Origin: Acidobacteriota bacterium
Lineage (GTDB): Bacteria > Acidobacteriota > Terriglobia > Bryobacterales > UBA6623
Reading direction: 5' to 3'
Assembly: GCA_027592785.1 (NCBI GenBank)
Contig: JAQCLD010000030.1
Coordinates: forward strand, 1-44,419
DNA: 44,419 nt
Of the stretch, positions 1 to 9,194 are shown one piece after another. The notes below the pieces were generated by a model that had not been told where the DNA came from, did not search any database, and was given only the letters and a program-made list of their open reading frames with translations. Made by a program: the position numbers and the translations under genes. Each line of letters starts with the position of its first letter. Positions within the stretch are counted from its first letter, which is position 1.

Positions 1-1931
1 CGGTCTTCCAATAGCCCGACCCTGAGGTAGGTCCCGACAAGTTTGCGATCCTCGAACTTCAGCTCGTAACCCGGCTCGCCGTTGATGATGTCGACGCGGA
101 ACTTCTCGCGCCAGTTCGGACCCCAAGCGGGCGAATAGAACCGCTTGATGATCAAGGCGATCGCGTAAACGTGATTGGGGATTGTGGCCAACCACTGGTT
201 GAATTCCTCGGTGTATTCGCGCGAAGGGGTCAGCAGCTTGATGACGCTGCCGACCGAACGGTTGGAGGCCAAGAAGGGCCTGCTCGGCTGCTTCTTGTAG
301 CGTTCCAGGTAGTGTGAGCCGGGCTGCCAGCGCGCCGAATAGTCCTTCTCGAAAATTTCGTTGACCAGATCGAGGTCTTTGCCGAGGTCCGAGACGAAGA
401 TCGACCCGTACAGCATGTAGTCGCCGATCGATTTGGAGATCTCGCTCTTGCCGCCGCCGCTGACCGTGCAGGGCTTGTGGCACAGCACGCCTTCCGCAGC
501 CGTGCCGATCAGCCGCCAAGAGGGCGCTGCCGGGTGCCTCTCGATGCGCAGCTTGTAGCCCGAGGGGGTCATGTAGACCTTCTCCGGCAGCAGCGGAATC
601 TCGTGCGTGGCGTCGCCTCGCTTCCAAGAGATTCTTTGTTCCCGCAACGACGCATTGGCGTTCTCGGGGATGTAAATCAAGTTCGGGAAATGCTTGTCGA
701 CGCCATAGCCCTCTTGGAAGAGTTCCATGTCCTTTTCGTAGTCGACGACCACGTCCGTAAACGTCCGCCCGTTCGCCGCGCGGGAATCCACTTGGACCTC
801 GTCGCCCAAGTTCGAGCCGGCGAAGGCCATCGCGCCGCCCGCGTGTTCCTCTTCGCAAGCGCCGTACAGGTTCGCGGCATAGCTGATCTGCGTCTTGACT
901 TCTTTCTTGCAGTAGCCGAAATAGTTGTCGGCGATCAGCGTGACGATCACGCCTTCCTCTGTCCGGCAGGTCAGCTTGAAGGCGCTGCCGCCGTTGTAGA
1001 GTTCGGTCTCTTCCTTCCAGCACATGCCGTCGCGGCGCTGCCGTTCGGTTGCGTCGTCCCAGTGCGGCAGGCCGACGTCCTTCTTGGCGACTTGGGTCAG
1101 GTGCGGTGCGAGAATCACGCAGCCCGTGTGGCCGGTCCAGTGTTCGACATCGAGGCCGGCGTCGTTCTCAGGCAACGCGGGGTCGCCGGCATTGCCGAAA
1201 ATCGATTCCACGAAATCGAGGTTACTCACCAGCGATCCCGGCGCAAAGAAGCGCGTCTCCATCGTCTTGCGCGGCGTAAAGCCGATGACTTCCGGCGACA
1301 CGAGCGGTCTCAGCAGCAGCGAGACGAAGCACTGAGCCTTTTCTTTGCGTTGCGACGTAAACGGCAGCTCCGTCAGACTCTCCGGCGGCCGCATGGCCAG
1401 CTGGAACAGAGCGGCGAAGGTCGCCTTGGGCACAATCAGCTTGTCGTCGGCGACGGGCAGCCCGCCGTCACAGACGTGAAAGGTTCCCTTCGTTGTCCGC
1501 CGATCATGGACCGGGTTATTCAGGACGCCGTTGTAAGCCCGATAGGAGTCCACATACTTCGAGTGGTACTCGTCTTCGCCGGCGGGCAACGACAACTCGC
1601 GGGCCATGCCGTGCCGATCCAGTGTGAAGGCGGCAGCCGGCAGGCGCAATGCTCCGTCCAATTCCACGTCCAAGAAATGGCTTTTCAGGAAGGCCTCGAC
1701 CCGTTGGTCGGTCGGACACCTGTGGTCCCTCAGCAGCCTTTGTTGCTCTTGGTGGCGCTCGATGAGCCCCCGAGCGATCTCGCTAAAATCGCCTTCCCGG
1801 TTCTGGCTCGCGCTCGGCAAGCCGCTGGCCAGCAGCTGCAAGTCTAAATAGCGCAGCAGGCGTCTGCGGGCCGCCTCAATCGTCTGCTGGGTGTCAAGTC
1901 GCTCGAAGCCAAGGGTTCGTCGAAGGTCCAT
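1..1931 (-). CDS. PPi-type phosphoenolpyruvate carboxykinase (diphosphate), N-terminal part; runs off the left edge
   Basis: Interconverts oxaloacetate plus pyrophosphate with PEP, CO2 and phosphate; a cytosolic enzyme of the PEP/oxaloacetate node. I translated the minus strand by hand: about 643 codons are open from an ATG at 1931 to the window edge with no stop. Family members are about 1100-1200 residues, so roughly half is present. Hallmarks seen are the nucleotide-free PEPCK-like P-loop region CHKPCTVSGGGKSEISKSI (around residue 490), RFFAPGSLVSNLDFVESIFG (about residue 230), WTGHTGCVILAPHLTQ and DNYFGYCKKEVKTQISYAAN. These agree with my memory of the Propionibacterium/Entamoeba PPi-PEPCK family and not with GTP- or ATP-PEPCK. 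It is divergent from rimO across a 143-bp gap. No strong Shine-Dalgarno precedes the ATG. The C-terminal half is not visible, so intactness cannot be judged. Confidence 0.82.
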   Translation of the reverse strand, partial: MDLRRTLGFERLDTQQTIEAARRRLLRYLDLQLLASGLPSASQNREGDFSEIARGLIERHQEQQRLLRDHRCPTDQRVEAFLKSHFLDVELDGALRLPAAAFTLDRHGMARELSLPAGEDEYHSKYVDSYRAYNGVLNNPVHDRRTTKGTFHVCDGGLPVADDKLIVPKATFAALFQLAMRPPESLTELPFTSQRKEKAQCFVSLLLRPLVSPEVIGFTPRKTMETRFFAPGSLVSNLDFVESIFGNAGDPALPENDAGLDVEHWTGHTGCVILAPHLTQVAKKDVGLPHWDDATERQRRDGMCWKEETELYNGGSAFKLTCRTEEGVIVTLIADNYFGYCKKEVKTQISYAANLYGACEEEHAGGAMAFAGSNLGDEVQVDSRAANGRTFTDVVVDYEKDMELFQEGYGVDKHFPNLIYIPENANASLREQRISWKRGDATHEIPLLPEKVYMTPSGYKLRIERHPAAPSWRLIGTAAEGVLCHKPCTVSGGGKSEISKSIGDYMLYGSIFVSDLGKDLDLVNEIFEKDYSARWQPGSHYLERYKKQPSRPFLASNRSVGSVIKLLTPSREYTEEFNQWLATIPNHVYAIALIIKRFYSPAWGPNWREKFRVDIINGEPGYELKFEDRKLVGTYLRVGLLED

Positions 1932-2074
1932 TAAGTAGGTTGTTCCGAGGGCTCGGTCACAGCTGATCCCGGCGGCGGGGCCAGGTGGAGAAAACTCTCG
2001 AGGGAAGGTGACCGCTGATCTGATTGTAGCGAGCCGCGCGCGCCTCAGCTGCCAACACCGATAGACTGGAGGAA

Positions 2075-3481
2075 GTGAAGATTGGATTTATCAGCCTAGG
2101 CTGCCCCAAGAACCTCGTCGACAGCGAGGTGATGATGGGCATGGTCGAGGCTCGCGGCCACGAACTAACGTCTTCGCCCGAAGAGGCGGACGCCCTGGTC
2201 GTGAATACTTGCAGCTTCATCGACCCCGCAAAGCAGGAGTCGATCGAGACGATCCTCGAAATGGCCGAGTTTAAGCGAACGGGCCGCGCCAAGCGCTTGG
2301 TCGTCGCAGGATGTCTTGTCGAACGCTACCGCGACGAACTGCGCCAGCAGATTCCCGAGGTGGACGCGGTCCTAGGCACGAATGAGCTGGAGACCGTTGT
2401 TTCTCATTGCGAGGGCGGCTATGAGTCCAATATCCCCGCTGCCGGGCTGGACCCGTATCTCTACCACGACCAGACTCCGCGCCGCCTGGCGACGACTCGG
2501 CCCATGGCCTACGTCAAGATCAACGAGGGCTGCGATCACCCTTGCACGTTTTGCATCATTCCGCAGTTCCGCGGAGGGTTTCGGAGCCGCCGCTTCGAGT
2601 CGGTGGTCCGCGAAGGCGAGAACCTCTTCGGTCAAGGCATCAGCGAACTCAACCTGATCGGCCAAGACACGACGATGTACGGCGAGGACCTGGACCTGAA
2701 GGATGGCCTGGCCCACTTGCTTGCACGCCTAGCGCGTATCGAAGACGCTGGCTGGGTACGTTTTCTCTACGCTTATCCCAATCGCGTTACACAGAAGCTT
2801 CTCGAAACCATTGCTGCTAACGAGCAGGTTTGCAGCTACATCGATATTCCCCTGCAGCATGCGAGCGGCTCGGTGCTTAAGAGGATGAAGCGCGGCGCCA
2901 ACGGCGACATCTTCCTCAAGCTCATCGAGCGCATCCGCCGAACCATTCCTGGCGTGGCGATTCGAACGAGCTTCATCGTGGGCTTTCCGGGCGAAACCGA
3001 AGCCGACTACCAAGAATTGCGCCAGTTCGTCGCAGCGGCCCAGTTCGACCGAGTCGGCGTGTTTCGCTATTCCGACGACGACACCAGCGCCAGCTACCAC
3101 CTAGACGGCAAGGTCGATGCCCGAACCAACTACAACCGCTTCCGTACATTGATGTCCGACGCCAGGGCGATTTCGCGCAAGCGCAATCGAGCTTTGGTTG
3201 GACAACGCTTACCGATTCTCGTCAGCGGTCTTTCGTCCGAATCCGACCTGCTATGGGAAGGCCGTTTGCAATCCCAGGCCGAAGAGATCGACGGCAAGAC
3301 TTTTCTCCTCGATTTTGAGTGCACGCCGCCCAATCCGGGCGACATCGGGGTGGTCCGCATCACCAAGTCCAGCGACTACGACCTATTTGGCGTGCTCGAG
3401 AGTGTGACGCGGCCTGTGCGCGGTTCTGTGCTCAATACACAAACGACAGCCGCCAAAGTGCTGTTGCCGGTACTCTCTTAG
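2075..3481 (+). CDS. rimO: Ribosomal protein S12 methylthiotransferase RimO
   Basis: Radical-SAM enzyme that adds a methylthio group to a conserved aspartate of ribosomal protein S12. At 468 aa it is slightly longer than E. coli RimO (about 440). The N-terminal UPF0004 domain has the three cluster cysteines C10 (LGCPKN), C46 (NTCSF) and C80 (AGCLVERY). The radical SAM CxxxCxxC motif is C153-C157-C160 (GCDHPCTFCIIPQFRGG). A TRAM-type C-terminal region follows, then about 25 extra residues. The start is GTG, giving the canonical MKIGFISLGCPKN opening. A good GGAGGA lies at 2068-2073 but only one base before the GTG, which is unusually close. First gene of a rightward run toward yacG and pgpA, 33 bp upstream of yacG. 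Confidence 0.96.
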   Translation: MKIGFISLGCPKNLVDSEVMMGMVEARGHELTSSPEEADALVVNTCSFIDPAKQESIETILEMAEFKRTGRAKRLVVAGCLVERYRDELRQQIPEVDAVLGTNELETVVSHCEGGYESNIPAAGLDPYLYHDQTPRRLATTRPMAYVKINEGCDHPCTFCIIPQFRGGFRSRRFESVVREGENLFGQGISELNLIGQDTTMYGEDLDLKDGLAHLLARLARIEDAGWVRFLYAYPNRVTQKLLETIAANEQVCSYIDIPLQHASGSVLKRMKRGANGDIFLKLIERIRRTIPGVAIRTSFIVGFPGETEADYQELRQFVAAAQFDRVGVFRYSDDDTSASYHLDGKVDARTNYNRFRTLMSDARAISRKRNRALVGQRLPILVSGLSSESDLLWEGRLQSQAEEIDGKTFLLDFECTPPNPGDIGVVRITKSSDYDLFGVLESVTRPVRGSVLNTQTTAAKVLLPVLS

Positions 3482-3514
3482 CCTTCGGTCCTGCTAAGAT
3501 TTTCTCCTGACGCC

Positions 3515-3721
3515 GTGCCTGAACGCTCTGAGTTTTGTCCGATCTGCGGGAAGCGAACTTCCCGGCAAGAGAAGCACTTCCCTTTTTGCAGCGCCCGCTG
3601 CAAAACCGTTGATCTGGGGGCCTGGGCTTCAGAGGGATATGTCATCTCGCGCCAGGTGACGGAGGCCGATGAACACTTCGAGAGCCTGAGCGAATCAGAA
3701 CAAGACGAGTCGCATGACTAA
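3515..3721 (+). CDS. yacG: DNA gyrase inhibitor YacG (small zinc protein)
   Basis: 68-residue zinc-binding protein. In E. coli YacG binds GyrB and inhibits gyrase. The four zinc cysteines are C8, C11 (CPICGK), C25 and C29 (CSARCK), followed by the family signature VDLGAWASEGYVI. Length is normal for the family. The tail is acidic (SESEQDESHD). The start is GTG with no convincing Shine-Dalgarno. The last 8 bases overlap the start of pgpA, suggesting translational coupling. Confidence 0.93.
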   Translation: MPERSEFCPICGKRTSRQEKHFPFCSARCKTVDLGAWASEGYVISRQVTEADEHFESLSESEQDESHD

Positions 3722-4187
3722 GCGCCGCCTCGCGCTGCTGTTCACGACGGTGTTCGGAGTGGGCTACGCCCCCGTCGCTCCCGGCACATTCGGCTCGATC
3801 GCAGGGCTGGCGATGGCTTGGGTGCTGCTGCAGCAGACGGGCTGGCCGGCCTGGTCTCTGGCTGTAGCCGCGGTCTTGTTAACCCCGATCGCCTCACTGG
3901 CATGCGGCGTCGTTGAGCGCGACTTGGGCGCTGATGACCCCGGATTCATTGTCATAGATGAGGTTGTCGGACAATGGCTGACCTTGGCCGCCATTCGTCC
4001 CGAGCGTCCGTTGGATTGGCTGGGGGCCTTGGCGCTCTTCCGCGTCTTCGACGTGCTGAAGCCCTGGCCGATACGACGCCTAGAGAAGCTGCAGAACGGT
4101 TGGGGAGTGGTCGCGGACGATTTCGCCGCAGGGGCCTGCGGTATGATGACGATTGCGTTAATTCGCATCTTCGACGGCGCCTTCTGA
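3714..4187 (+). CDS. pgpA: Phosphatidylglycerophosphatase A
   Basis: Dephosphorylates phosphatidylglycerophosphate to phosphatidylglycerol at the inner membrane. 157 aa, normal length. Family motifs visible in order: GVGYAPVAPGTFGS (residues about 16-29), DDPGFIVIDEVVGQW with the acidic metal-binding residues, FRVFDVLKPWPIRRLE, and GVVADDFAAG near the C-terminus. Three to four hydrophobic stretches fit a membrane protein. It overlaps yacG by 8 bp. The pgpA-cinA neighbourhood is common in bacteria, but here one extra gene sits between them. Confidence 0.95.
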   Translation: MTKRRLALLFTTVFGVGYAPVAPGTFGSIAGLAMAWVLLQQTGWPAWSLAVAAVLLTPIASLACGVVERDLGADDPGFIVIDEVVGQWLTLAAIRPERPLDWLGALALFRVFDVLKPWPIRRLEKLQNGWGVVADDFAAGACGMMTIALIRIFDGAF

Positions 4188-4217
4188 CCGTTGTTGAGTG
4201 CCTCGCTGGAGTCCCGT

Positions 4218-5252
4218 ATGAGCGCCCCATCCGTACCTTCCAATGGCCAGGGGCCGCCGGTGATCGACAGCGTTCGCCCGCCCGCTGCCATAGCCGGAGG
4301 GGACTTTGAAATCTACGGTTCGCACCTGGCGGGCGGCGATCGGCAGTCGATCGTACGCTTCGGCGATGTAGCGGCGCGTTTGGTGATCGGCGGAGAACAT
4401 CGCATCGTTGTTCGCGTTCCCGATGAAGCGACCGATGGTTCTTTGACCATCGAGTCGCAGGGCGTCTCTTCGAGCATCCGCGCCTGCACTCTCGGTAGAG
4501 CGATTGCTGAGGACCTGCACCCAGTCGCCAGTCCGGCAGTCGACTCGGACGGCAATATCTACACAACGCGGAGCGGGACGCGCGGAGAGGAAGTGCCGGT
4601 CTCGGTGTTCAAGATCGACACGGCTAATAGCACCCACGCCTTCGCTTCCGAAATCGTGAATCCGACCGGACTCGTGGTGGCGCCCACGGGCGAATTGCTG
4701 GTCTCGGGTCGCAATAACGGCACGGTCTATACCGTTACGCCTAGCGGCTCCGTGTCGACCTACGCCGAAGGGATGGGTGTGGCGACGGGCATGGCCATGG
4801 ACGGCGACGGCAATCTCTATGTCGGCGACCGCACCGGAACAATCTTCAAGATTGCGCCAGACCGCCAAATCTTCGTTTTCGCAACCGTTGAGTCTTCGAT
4901 TGCCGCGTTTCATTTGGCTTTCGGACCCGACGGCTATCTTTACCTAACCGGTCCCACGACCTCCAGTTTCGATTGCGTCCGGCGAATCACGCCCGACGGC
5001 GATGTCGAGGAGTATCTGCGTGGATTCGGCCGGCCGCAGGGTATCGCCTTTGATCGCGAAGGCAGGCTCTTTCTAGCCGCCTCGTATCAGGGGCGAAAGG
5101 GCGTTTTCCGCATCGACCAAGATAAGGCTGTCACTCAGGTCGTTTCCGGCCCTGGAATCGTCGGTCTGGCGTTTCTGCCTTCGGGCGACCTGGCCATCAC
5201 GACTTCGAATAGCGTGTATCGTCTCTTGACTGCCGATTGGATTAGCGACTGA
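4218..5252 (+). CDS. IPT/TIG-domain plus NHL/SMP-30-like beta-propeller protein
   Basis: About 344 aa, function unknown. Residues about 15-95 resemble an IPT/TIG immunoglobulin-like domain (PVIDSVRPPAAIAGGDFEIY, then GSHL and a VRVPDEATDGSLTIES strand). The rest is a propeller of repeated D-G-N-(I/L)-Y units: VDSDGNIYTT, PTGELLVSGR, MDGDGNLYVGD, FGPDGYLYLTG, FDREGRLFLA, LPSGDLAITT. I chose ATG 4218 because GGAG at 4208-4211 lies six bases upstream; an in-frame TTG at 4191 is possible. No signal peptide is seen, which is odd for this architecture. It sits between pgpA (30 bp) and cinA (4 bp), so it is probably co-transcribed with both. Confidence 0.85.
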   Translation: MSAPSVPSNGQGPPVIDSVRPPAAIAGGDFEIYGSHLAGGDRQSIVRFGDVAARLVIGGEHRIVVRVPDEATDGSLTIESQGVSSSIRACTLGRAIAEDLHPVASPAVDSDGNIYTTRSGTRGEEVPVSVFKIDTANSTHAFASEIVNPTGLVVAPTGELLVSGRNNGTVYTVTPSGSVSTYAEGMGVATGMAMDGDGNLYVGDRTGTIFKIAPDRQIFVFATVESSIAAFHLAFGPDGYLYLTGPTTSSFDCVRRITPDGDVEEYLRGFGRPQGIAFDREGRLFLAASYQGRKGVFRIDQDKAVTQVVSGPGIVGLAFLPSGDLAITTSNSVYRLLTADWISD

Positions 5253-5256
5253 TCTC

Positions 5257-6507
5257 ATGGAAGCCGAGATCATCGCGGTCGGCTCCGAGATGCTGACTCC
5301 GGGACGCATCGACACGAACTCCCTTTGGCTCACCGAACGCCTTAACCGTCGCGGCATCGAACTTGCTCGCAAGTGCGTCATCGGCGACGACCGAGCTCGC
5401 TTGACGCTCGAACTGCGCCGAGCGCGGGAAGCATCCCAAGTCGTCATCGTGACCGGCGGTCTTGGTCCCACGCTGGACGATCTCACTCGTGAGTGCGCGG
5501 CTGAAGCCACAGGTCGGGAACTAGTCTTTCGCGAAGAAGTCGTCGGCTGGATCGCACAACGTTTCGCTTCGTTAGGCCGCACGATGACCGAGAACAACAA
5601 GCGGCAGGCCTTCTTGCTGAGCGGCGCTGAACTGCTTCCCAACCCCAACGGCACGGCCCCCGGACAGTACCTGCAGGATGATCAAGGCGTCCTGATGCTG
5701 TTGCCCGGTCCTCCTCGAGAGCTCAAACCTTTGTTTGTTAGCGAGTGCGAACCGCGCCTGGACAAGTTGCCGTCGCCCTGGCAGTACTACACCTCCTCGC
5801 TGCGCATTTCCGGCCTCGGGGAATCCGACGTGGATCAGCGCATCGGCCCCATCTACTCCGCCGAAGAGCGGGCTTCCACGACAATACTGGCCGCTCCGAG
5901 CGACATCCAGCTGCATATACGAGGGCGTGCCAAGACCGAGGCTGAAGCGCGGGTTATCGCCGAAGCTGTCGCCGCAAAGGTACGCGGCGAATTAGGTGAC
6001 CACGTCTATTCCGACACAGACGAGCCGCTCGAAGTTGTCGTGGGCTCGCTATTGCGCGAGCGAGGCCTTCTTCTCGGACTGGCCGAAAGTTGCACCGGCG
6101 GCTTGCTGGCCGAACGCATTACCGACGTACCGGGCAGTTCGGACTACTTCGTCGGCGCCTTCGTCAGTTACAGGGTCGAAGCCAAGGCGCGGTGGCTGGG
6201 AGTTCCTAGCGCCGTTCTAGAAGAGTTCGGCCCGGTCAGCGAGCAAGTCACAGCCGAAATGGCGGCTCGCGCCAGAGACGCGGCCGGCGGAGCGCGGAAG
6301 GCTATCGGAGCGGCCATCACGGGCATTGCCGGACCGGCCGGCGGAACGGATGAGACGCCCGTGGGAACCGTGTTTCTGAGCGTGGCGGACGAGGCCGGCG
6401 TGCTGGTCAAGAAGCACAAATTCAACGGCGACCGCGAGCGAGTCCGGGCCCTTGCAGCTCAACTTACCCTCGAACTCATCCGACGGCGGCTGCTGGGCTT
6501 GCCCTAG
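5257..6507 (+). CDS. cinA: CinA: MoCF-like domain fused to nicotinamide-nucleotide amidohydrolase
   Basis: 416 aa, full-length two-domain CinA. The N-terminal MoCF/MoeA-like domain has VTGGLGPTLDDLTRE (around residues 65-80). In well-studied CinA proteins this half has ADP-ribose pyrophosphatase-type activity. The C-terminal PncC domain has AESCTGGLLAERITDVPGSS and GIAGPAGGTDETPVGTV and deamidates nicotinamide mononucleotide for pyridine nucleotide recycling. It begins 4 bp after the propeller gene. Its stop region overlaps the convergent regulator gene by 4 bp. Confidence 0.95.
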   Translation: MEAEIIAVGSEMLTPGRIDTNSLWLTERLNRRGIELARKCVIGDDRARLTLELRRAREASQVVIVTGGLGPTLDDLTRECAAEATGRELVFREEVVGWIAQRFASLGRTMTENNKRQAFLLSGAELLPNPNGTAPGQYLQDDQGVLMLLPGPPRELKPLFVSECEPRLDKLPSPWQYYTSSLRISGLGESDVDQRIGPIYSAEERASTTILAAPSDIQLHIRGRAKTEAEARVIAEAVAAKVRGELGDHVYSDTDEPLEVVVGSLLRERGLLLGLAESCTGGLLAERITDVPGSSDYFVGAFVSYRVEAKARWLGVPSAVLEEFGPVSEQVTAEMAARARDAAGGARKAIGAAITGIAGPAGGTDETPVGTVFLSVADEAGVLVKKHKFNGDRERVRALAAQLTLELIRRRLLGLP

Positions 6508-7904
6508 TCCGGCGCGGCCCCGCTGTCATCCTCAATCCCCATCTGGCCCAGTCGATAGCGCAACGCGTTTCGGGTCAGTCCCAATAACCTGGCCGCTTGG
6601 CTCTTGTTGTTATCCGCGCGGCGCATCGCTTCACGAATCAGTTCCTGCTCGTACTGCTCTAGGGTCAAGCCGTCCGGTAAGAAAGAGTCCCCATTCTTGT
6701 GCGGCGAACTCTGCGCGCCATCCAAGCGGATGTCGTCCAGCTCAATGACTTCGCCCTCGGCCATCACCATGGCCCGCTGGATGATGTTTTCGAGTTCGCG
6801 CACATTGCCAGGCCAGTGATACGCACGTAGTTTCTCCAGGGCCTTCGGCGAGATCGCGCTCACCCTTCCGCCCAGATCGTCGACGAAACGCTTCAAGAAA
6901 TGAGCGACCAGGTCGTCAACGTCTTCCTTGCGTTCACGCAATGACGGCAGATTAATAGGCACGACGTTGAGCCGGTAATAGAGGTCCTCGCGGAAAGCGC
7001 CTTGCTCCAGGGCCGCGCGCAAGTCTTGGTTCGTCGCGGCAATCACTCGTACGTCGACTTGAATCGTCTTCGTGCCGCCTAGCCGCTCGAACTCCCGTTC
7101 TTGTAGAACACGCAAGAGTTTCACCTGCACCGCCGGCGGCACATCGCCAATCTCGTCGAGAAATACCGTGCCGCCATCCGCCTGCTCGAACTTGCCTGGG
7201 TGCGACTTCATCGCCCCCGTAAAGGCCCCTTTCTCGTACCCGAACAGCTCCGACTCCATCAAATTCTCAGGAATCGCCGAGCAGGTGATCTTCACGAATG
7301 GGGCGGCTCGCCTAGGCGAGTTGTTGTGTATCGCCTGAGCCAACATGCCCTTGCCCGATCCGCTCTCGCCGCCGAGCAACACGGTCGCGCGCGTGGCCGC
7401 TACGCGCTTCGCTGCTTGGAACACGTCCTGCATCTTCTCGCTGCGGCCGACGATGCGGTCGAAGTCATACCGTTGGGTGAGCGCTTCCCGTAACGCTTGG
7501 TTCTCGGTCCTCAAGCTGCTGAGTTCCAGCACCTTCTCGACCGTGATCAGCATGTCCTCCAGCGAGAAGGGCTTCAGTAGATAGTCGCTGGCCCCGGCCT
7601 TCATCGCTGCGATCGCCGTTTCGATCGTGCCGAAGGCGGTCATCACCACGACCGGCATTGCGGGGTTGGCTGCGCGCGCGTGCTCCAAGAAATACAAGCC
7701 ATCGCGGCCTGGCATACGCAGGTCGGTGATTGCCAGGGTAAATGGTCGGTCCTCAGCGAAAGCTTTGACTAGCGCCAATCCTTCTTCCGCTGTTCCGGCT
7801 TTGGAAACCTCATAACCCGCCGTCTGGAGTTGCAGTTCCAAAACGCGCCGCATCTTGTCTTCGTCGTCGACAATCAGGATTCTCTTTGGGGCGTTGTTTT
7901 TCAT
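6504..7904 (-). CDS. Sigma-54-dependent response regulator, NtrC family
   Basis: 466 aa with the full three-part layout. Receiver: acidic pair D13-D14, phospho-acceptor D61 in ITDLRMPG, then VMTAFG and KPF. The AAA+ domain has GGESGSGKGMLAQAIH (P-loop), the sigma-54 contact loop GAFTGA, and GGTVFLDEIGDVP (Walker B). The C-terminal Fis-type HTH has NNKSQAARLLGLTRNALRYRL. Phosphorylation by the adjacent kinase should license open-complex formation at sigma-54 promoters; the targets are not evident. Its ATG overlaps the kinase stop (ATGA), so the two genes are translationally coupled. Confidence 0.95.
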   Translation of the reverse strand: MKNNAPKRILIVDDEDKMRRVLELQLQTAGYEVSKAGTAEEGLALVKAFAEDRPFTLAITDLRMPGRDGLYFLEHARAANPAMPVVVMTAFGTIETAIAAMKAGASDYLLKPFSLEDMLITVEKVLELSSLRTENQALREALTQRYDFDRIVGRSEKMQDVFQAAKRVAATRATVLLGGESGSGKGMLAQAIHNNSPRRAAPFVKITCSAIPENLMESELFGYEKGAFTGAMKSHPGKFEQADGGTVFLDEIGDVPPAVQVKLLRVLQEREFERLGGTKTIQVDVRVIAATNQDLRAALEQGAFREDLYYRLNVVPINLPSLRERKEDVDDLVAHFLKRFVDDLGGRVSAISPKALEKLRAYHWPGNVRELENIIQRAMVMAEGEVIELDDIRLDGAQSSPHKNGDSFLPDGLTLEQYEQELIREAMRRADNNKSQAARLLGLTRNALRYRLGQMGIEDDSGAAPD

Positions 7905-9118
7905 ACGGCTGCTGCTAAGGGTAGTGAGATACGAAAAGTCGTTCCTTGCCCGGGCTGGCTCTCCACCTGAACTCGGCCACCGTGACTGTCGACGAACTTC
8001 GACACCATCGCCAGGCCCAATCCGACCCCGTTTGCCTTGGTCGTGAAGAACGGATTGAAGATTTCCTCCAAGCTATCGGCCGGGATCCCATAACCTTCAT
8101 CGCGGACCACGAGCCACGCGCTACGGTGTTCGACTCCCGTTTCGACAGAAATCGTGCCGCCGTCCGGCATCGCGTCTCGGGCATTGAGCAATAGGTTCAA
8201 AACGCAGCTCTCAATAATCGTTACGTCCAGGGGCAACAGTGGGACGGCCCCCAAAGTAACTTGGACGGAGACCTGCGAATTCTCGTTGCGAATCGATTCC
8301 TGGGCTTGGGAGACGGCGCTCTTGGCCACCTCGTTCAAGTCGGCCATCTCGCGATGCGCCTGCGCCGGTCTCGCGAAATCCAGGAAGCGGGTTACAAGTT
8401 GGTTTGTGCGCAGTACCTCGCTGCTGATAAACCCCGCCACCTCGTGGACCACCGCATTCTCTTGGGATACGTTTTTCGACAGCAGTTCCGCCGACGCTTG
8501 GATCACGCCCAGCGGATTGCGTATCTCGTGCGCTAGACCCGCGGATAGTTGCCCAAGGGCCGCGAGTCTCTCTGAGCGGCGCACCTCGGCCTGCGCTTCG
8601 CTCAATTCCTCATTAGCCTTCGACAGACTCTCTGTCTTCCAGCGATTCTCCGAGGCAAAGCGGTTGACCAACACAGCGATGGCTAAAAAGAACAGGACGC
8701 GGGTCGCGAGTTCCCGTTGCCCATCTTCCGGAACGTAATAACCGTCGACCAAGATCAGCACGAGGGACAAATACAAGGCGGCCGTTCCGGTCGTCACGAC
8801 GACAGTACCCCACGGGCCGAAAATCGATGCCGCCGAGATGATCGGCAGCACAAAGATGAGGTAGTAGCTGCTCTCGATGCCGCCCGTCTGCCAAACGAGC
8901 AAGTAGCAGAGGCCGAGTTTCGCCGCCGTCGGCAGAATCGCAGAGCGCGGCGTGGCGGTCCAGCCCAAGTGCCCTTCCACGATCTGCAGCACGCCCAGAG
9001 CAGCTAAGGCCAGCCACTCCCACAGGGACGGTTCCTGTTCGGTGAGCACGAGGGCGCCGATGGCCGTCAAGAATGCCAGCCAGACGATGTCAATTCCGCG
9101 GATACGCGCCAAGGTCAT
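7901..9118 (-). CDS. Membrane sensor histidine kinase, NtrB/PilS-like
   Basis: 405 aa. The N-terminal about 165 residues form five to six membrane segments with short loops (for example [40 protein letters not shown]) and no large periplasmic sensor domain. A short coiled-coil linker follows ([20 protein letters not shown]). The kinase core has the H-box [20 protein letters not shown] with phospho-acceptor H197, N-box [16 protein letters not shown]1 RDEGYGIP, F-box IFNPFFTTK and G2 GVGLGLAMV. First gene of a two-gene operon with the NtrC-type regulator, overlapping by 4 bp. The signal sensed is unknown; a membrane-embedded sensor is likely. Confidence 0.93.
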   Translation of the reverse strand: MTLARIRGIDIVWLAFLTAIGALVLTEQEPSLWEWLALAALGVLQIVEGHLGWTATPRSAILPTAAKLGLCYLLVWQTGGIESSYYLIFVLPIISAASIFGPWGTVVVTTGTAALYLSLVLILVDGYYVPEDGQRELATRVLFFLAIAVLVNRFASENRWKTESLSKANEELSEAQAEVRRSERLAALGQLSAGLAHEIRNPLGVIQASAELLSKNVSQENAVVHEVAGFISSEVLRTNQLVTRFLDFARPAQAHREMADLNEVAKSAVSQAQESIRNENSQVSVQVTLGAVPLLPLDVTIIESCVLNLLLNARDAMPDGGTISVETGVEHRSAWLVVRDEGYGIPADSLEEIFNPFFTTKANGVGLGLAMVSKFVDSHGGRVQVESQPGQGTTFRISLPLAAAV

Positions 9119-9194
9119 TCAAGTCTACGCGCGGCGCGCCGTATGATTCACTACCATGAGGGACGCGGGCAAAGAAACTGCCCTGAAGGCATAG

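Noticed and set aside
477..1847. 456-codon open frame on the plus strand
   Set aside because: It is antisense to the PPi-PEPCK gene; its translation is low-complexity (many R, A, V, Q) with no family motifs, whereas the minus strand carries clear conserved motifs.
4158..4913. 251-codon minus-strand open frame over the TIG/propeller gene
   Set aside because: Shadow of a GC-rich plus-strand gene with recognisable repeats; no motifs of its own.
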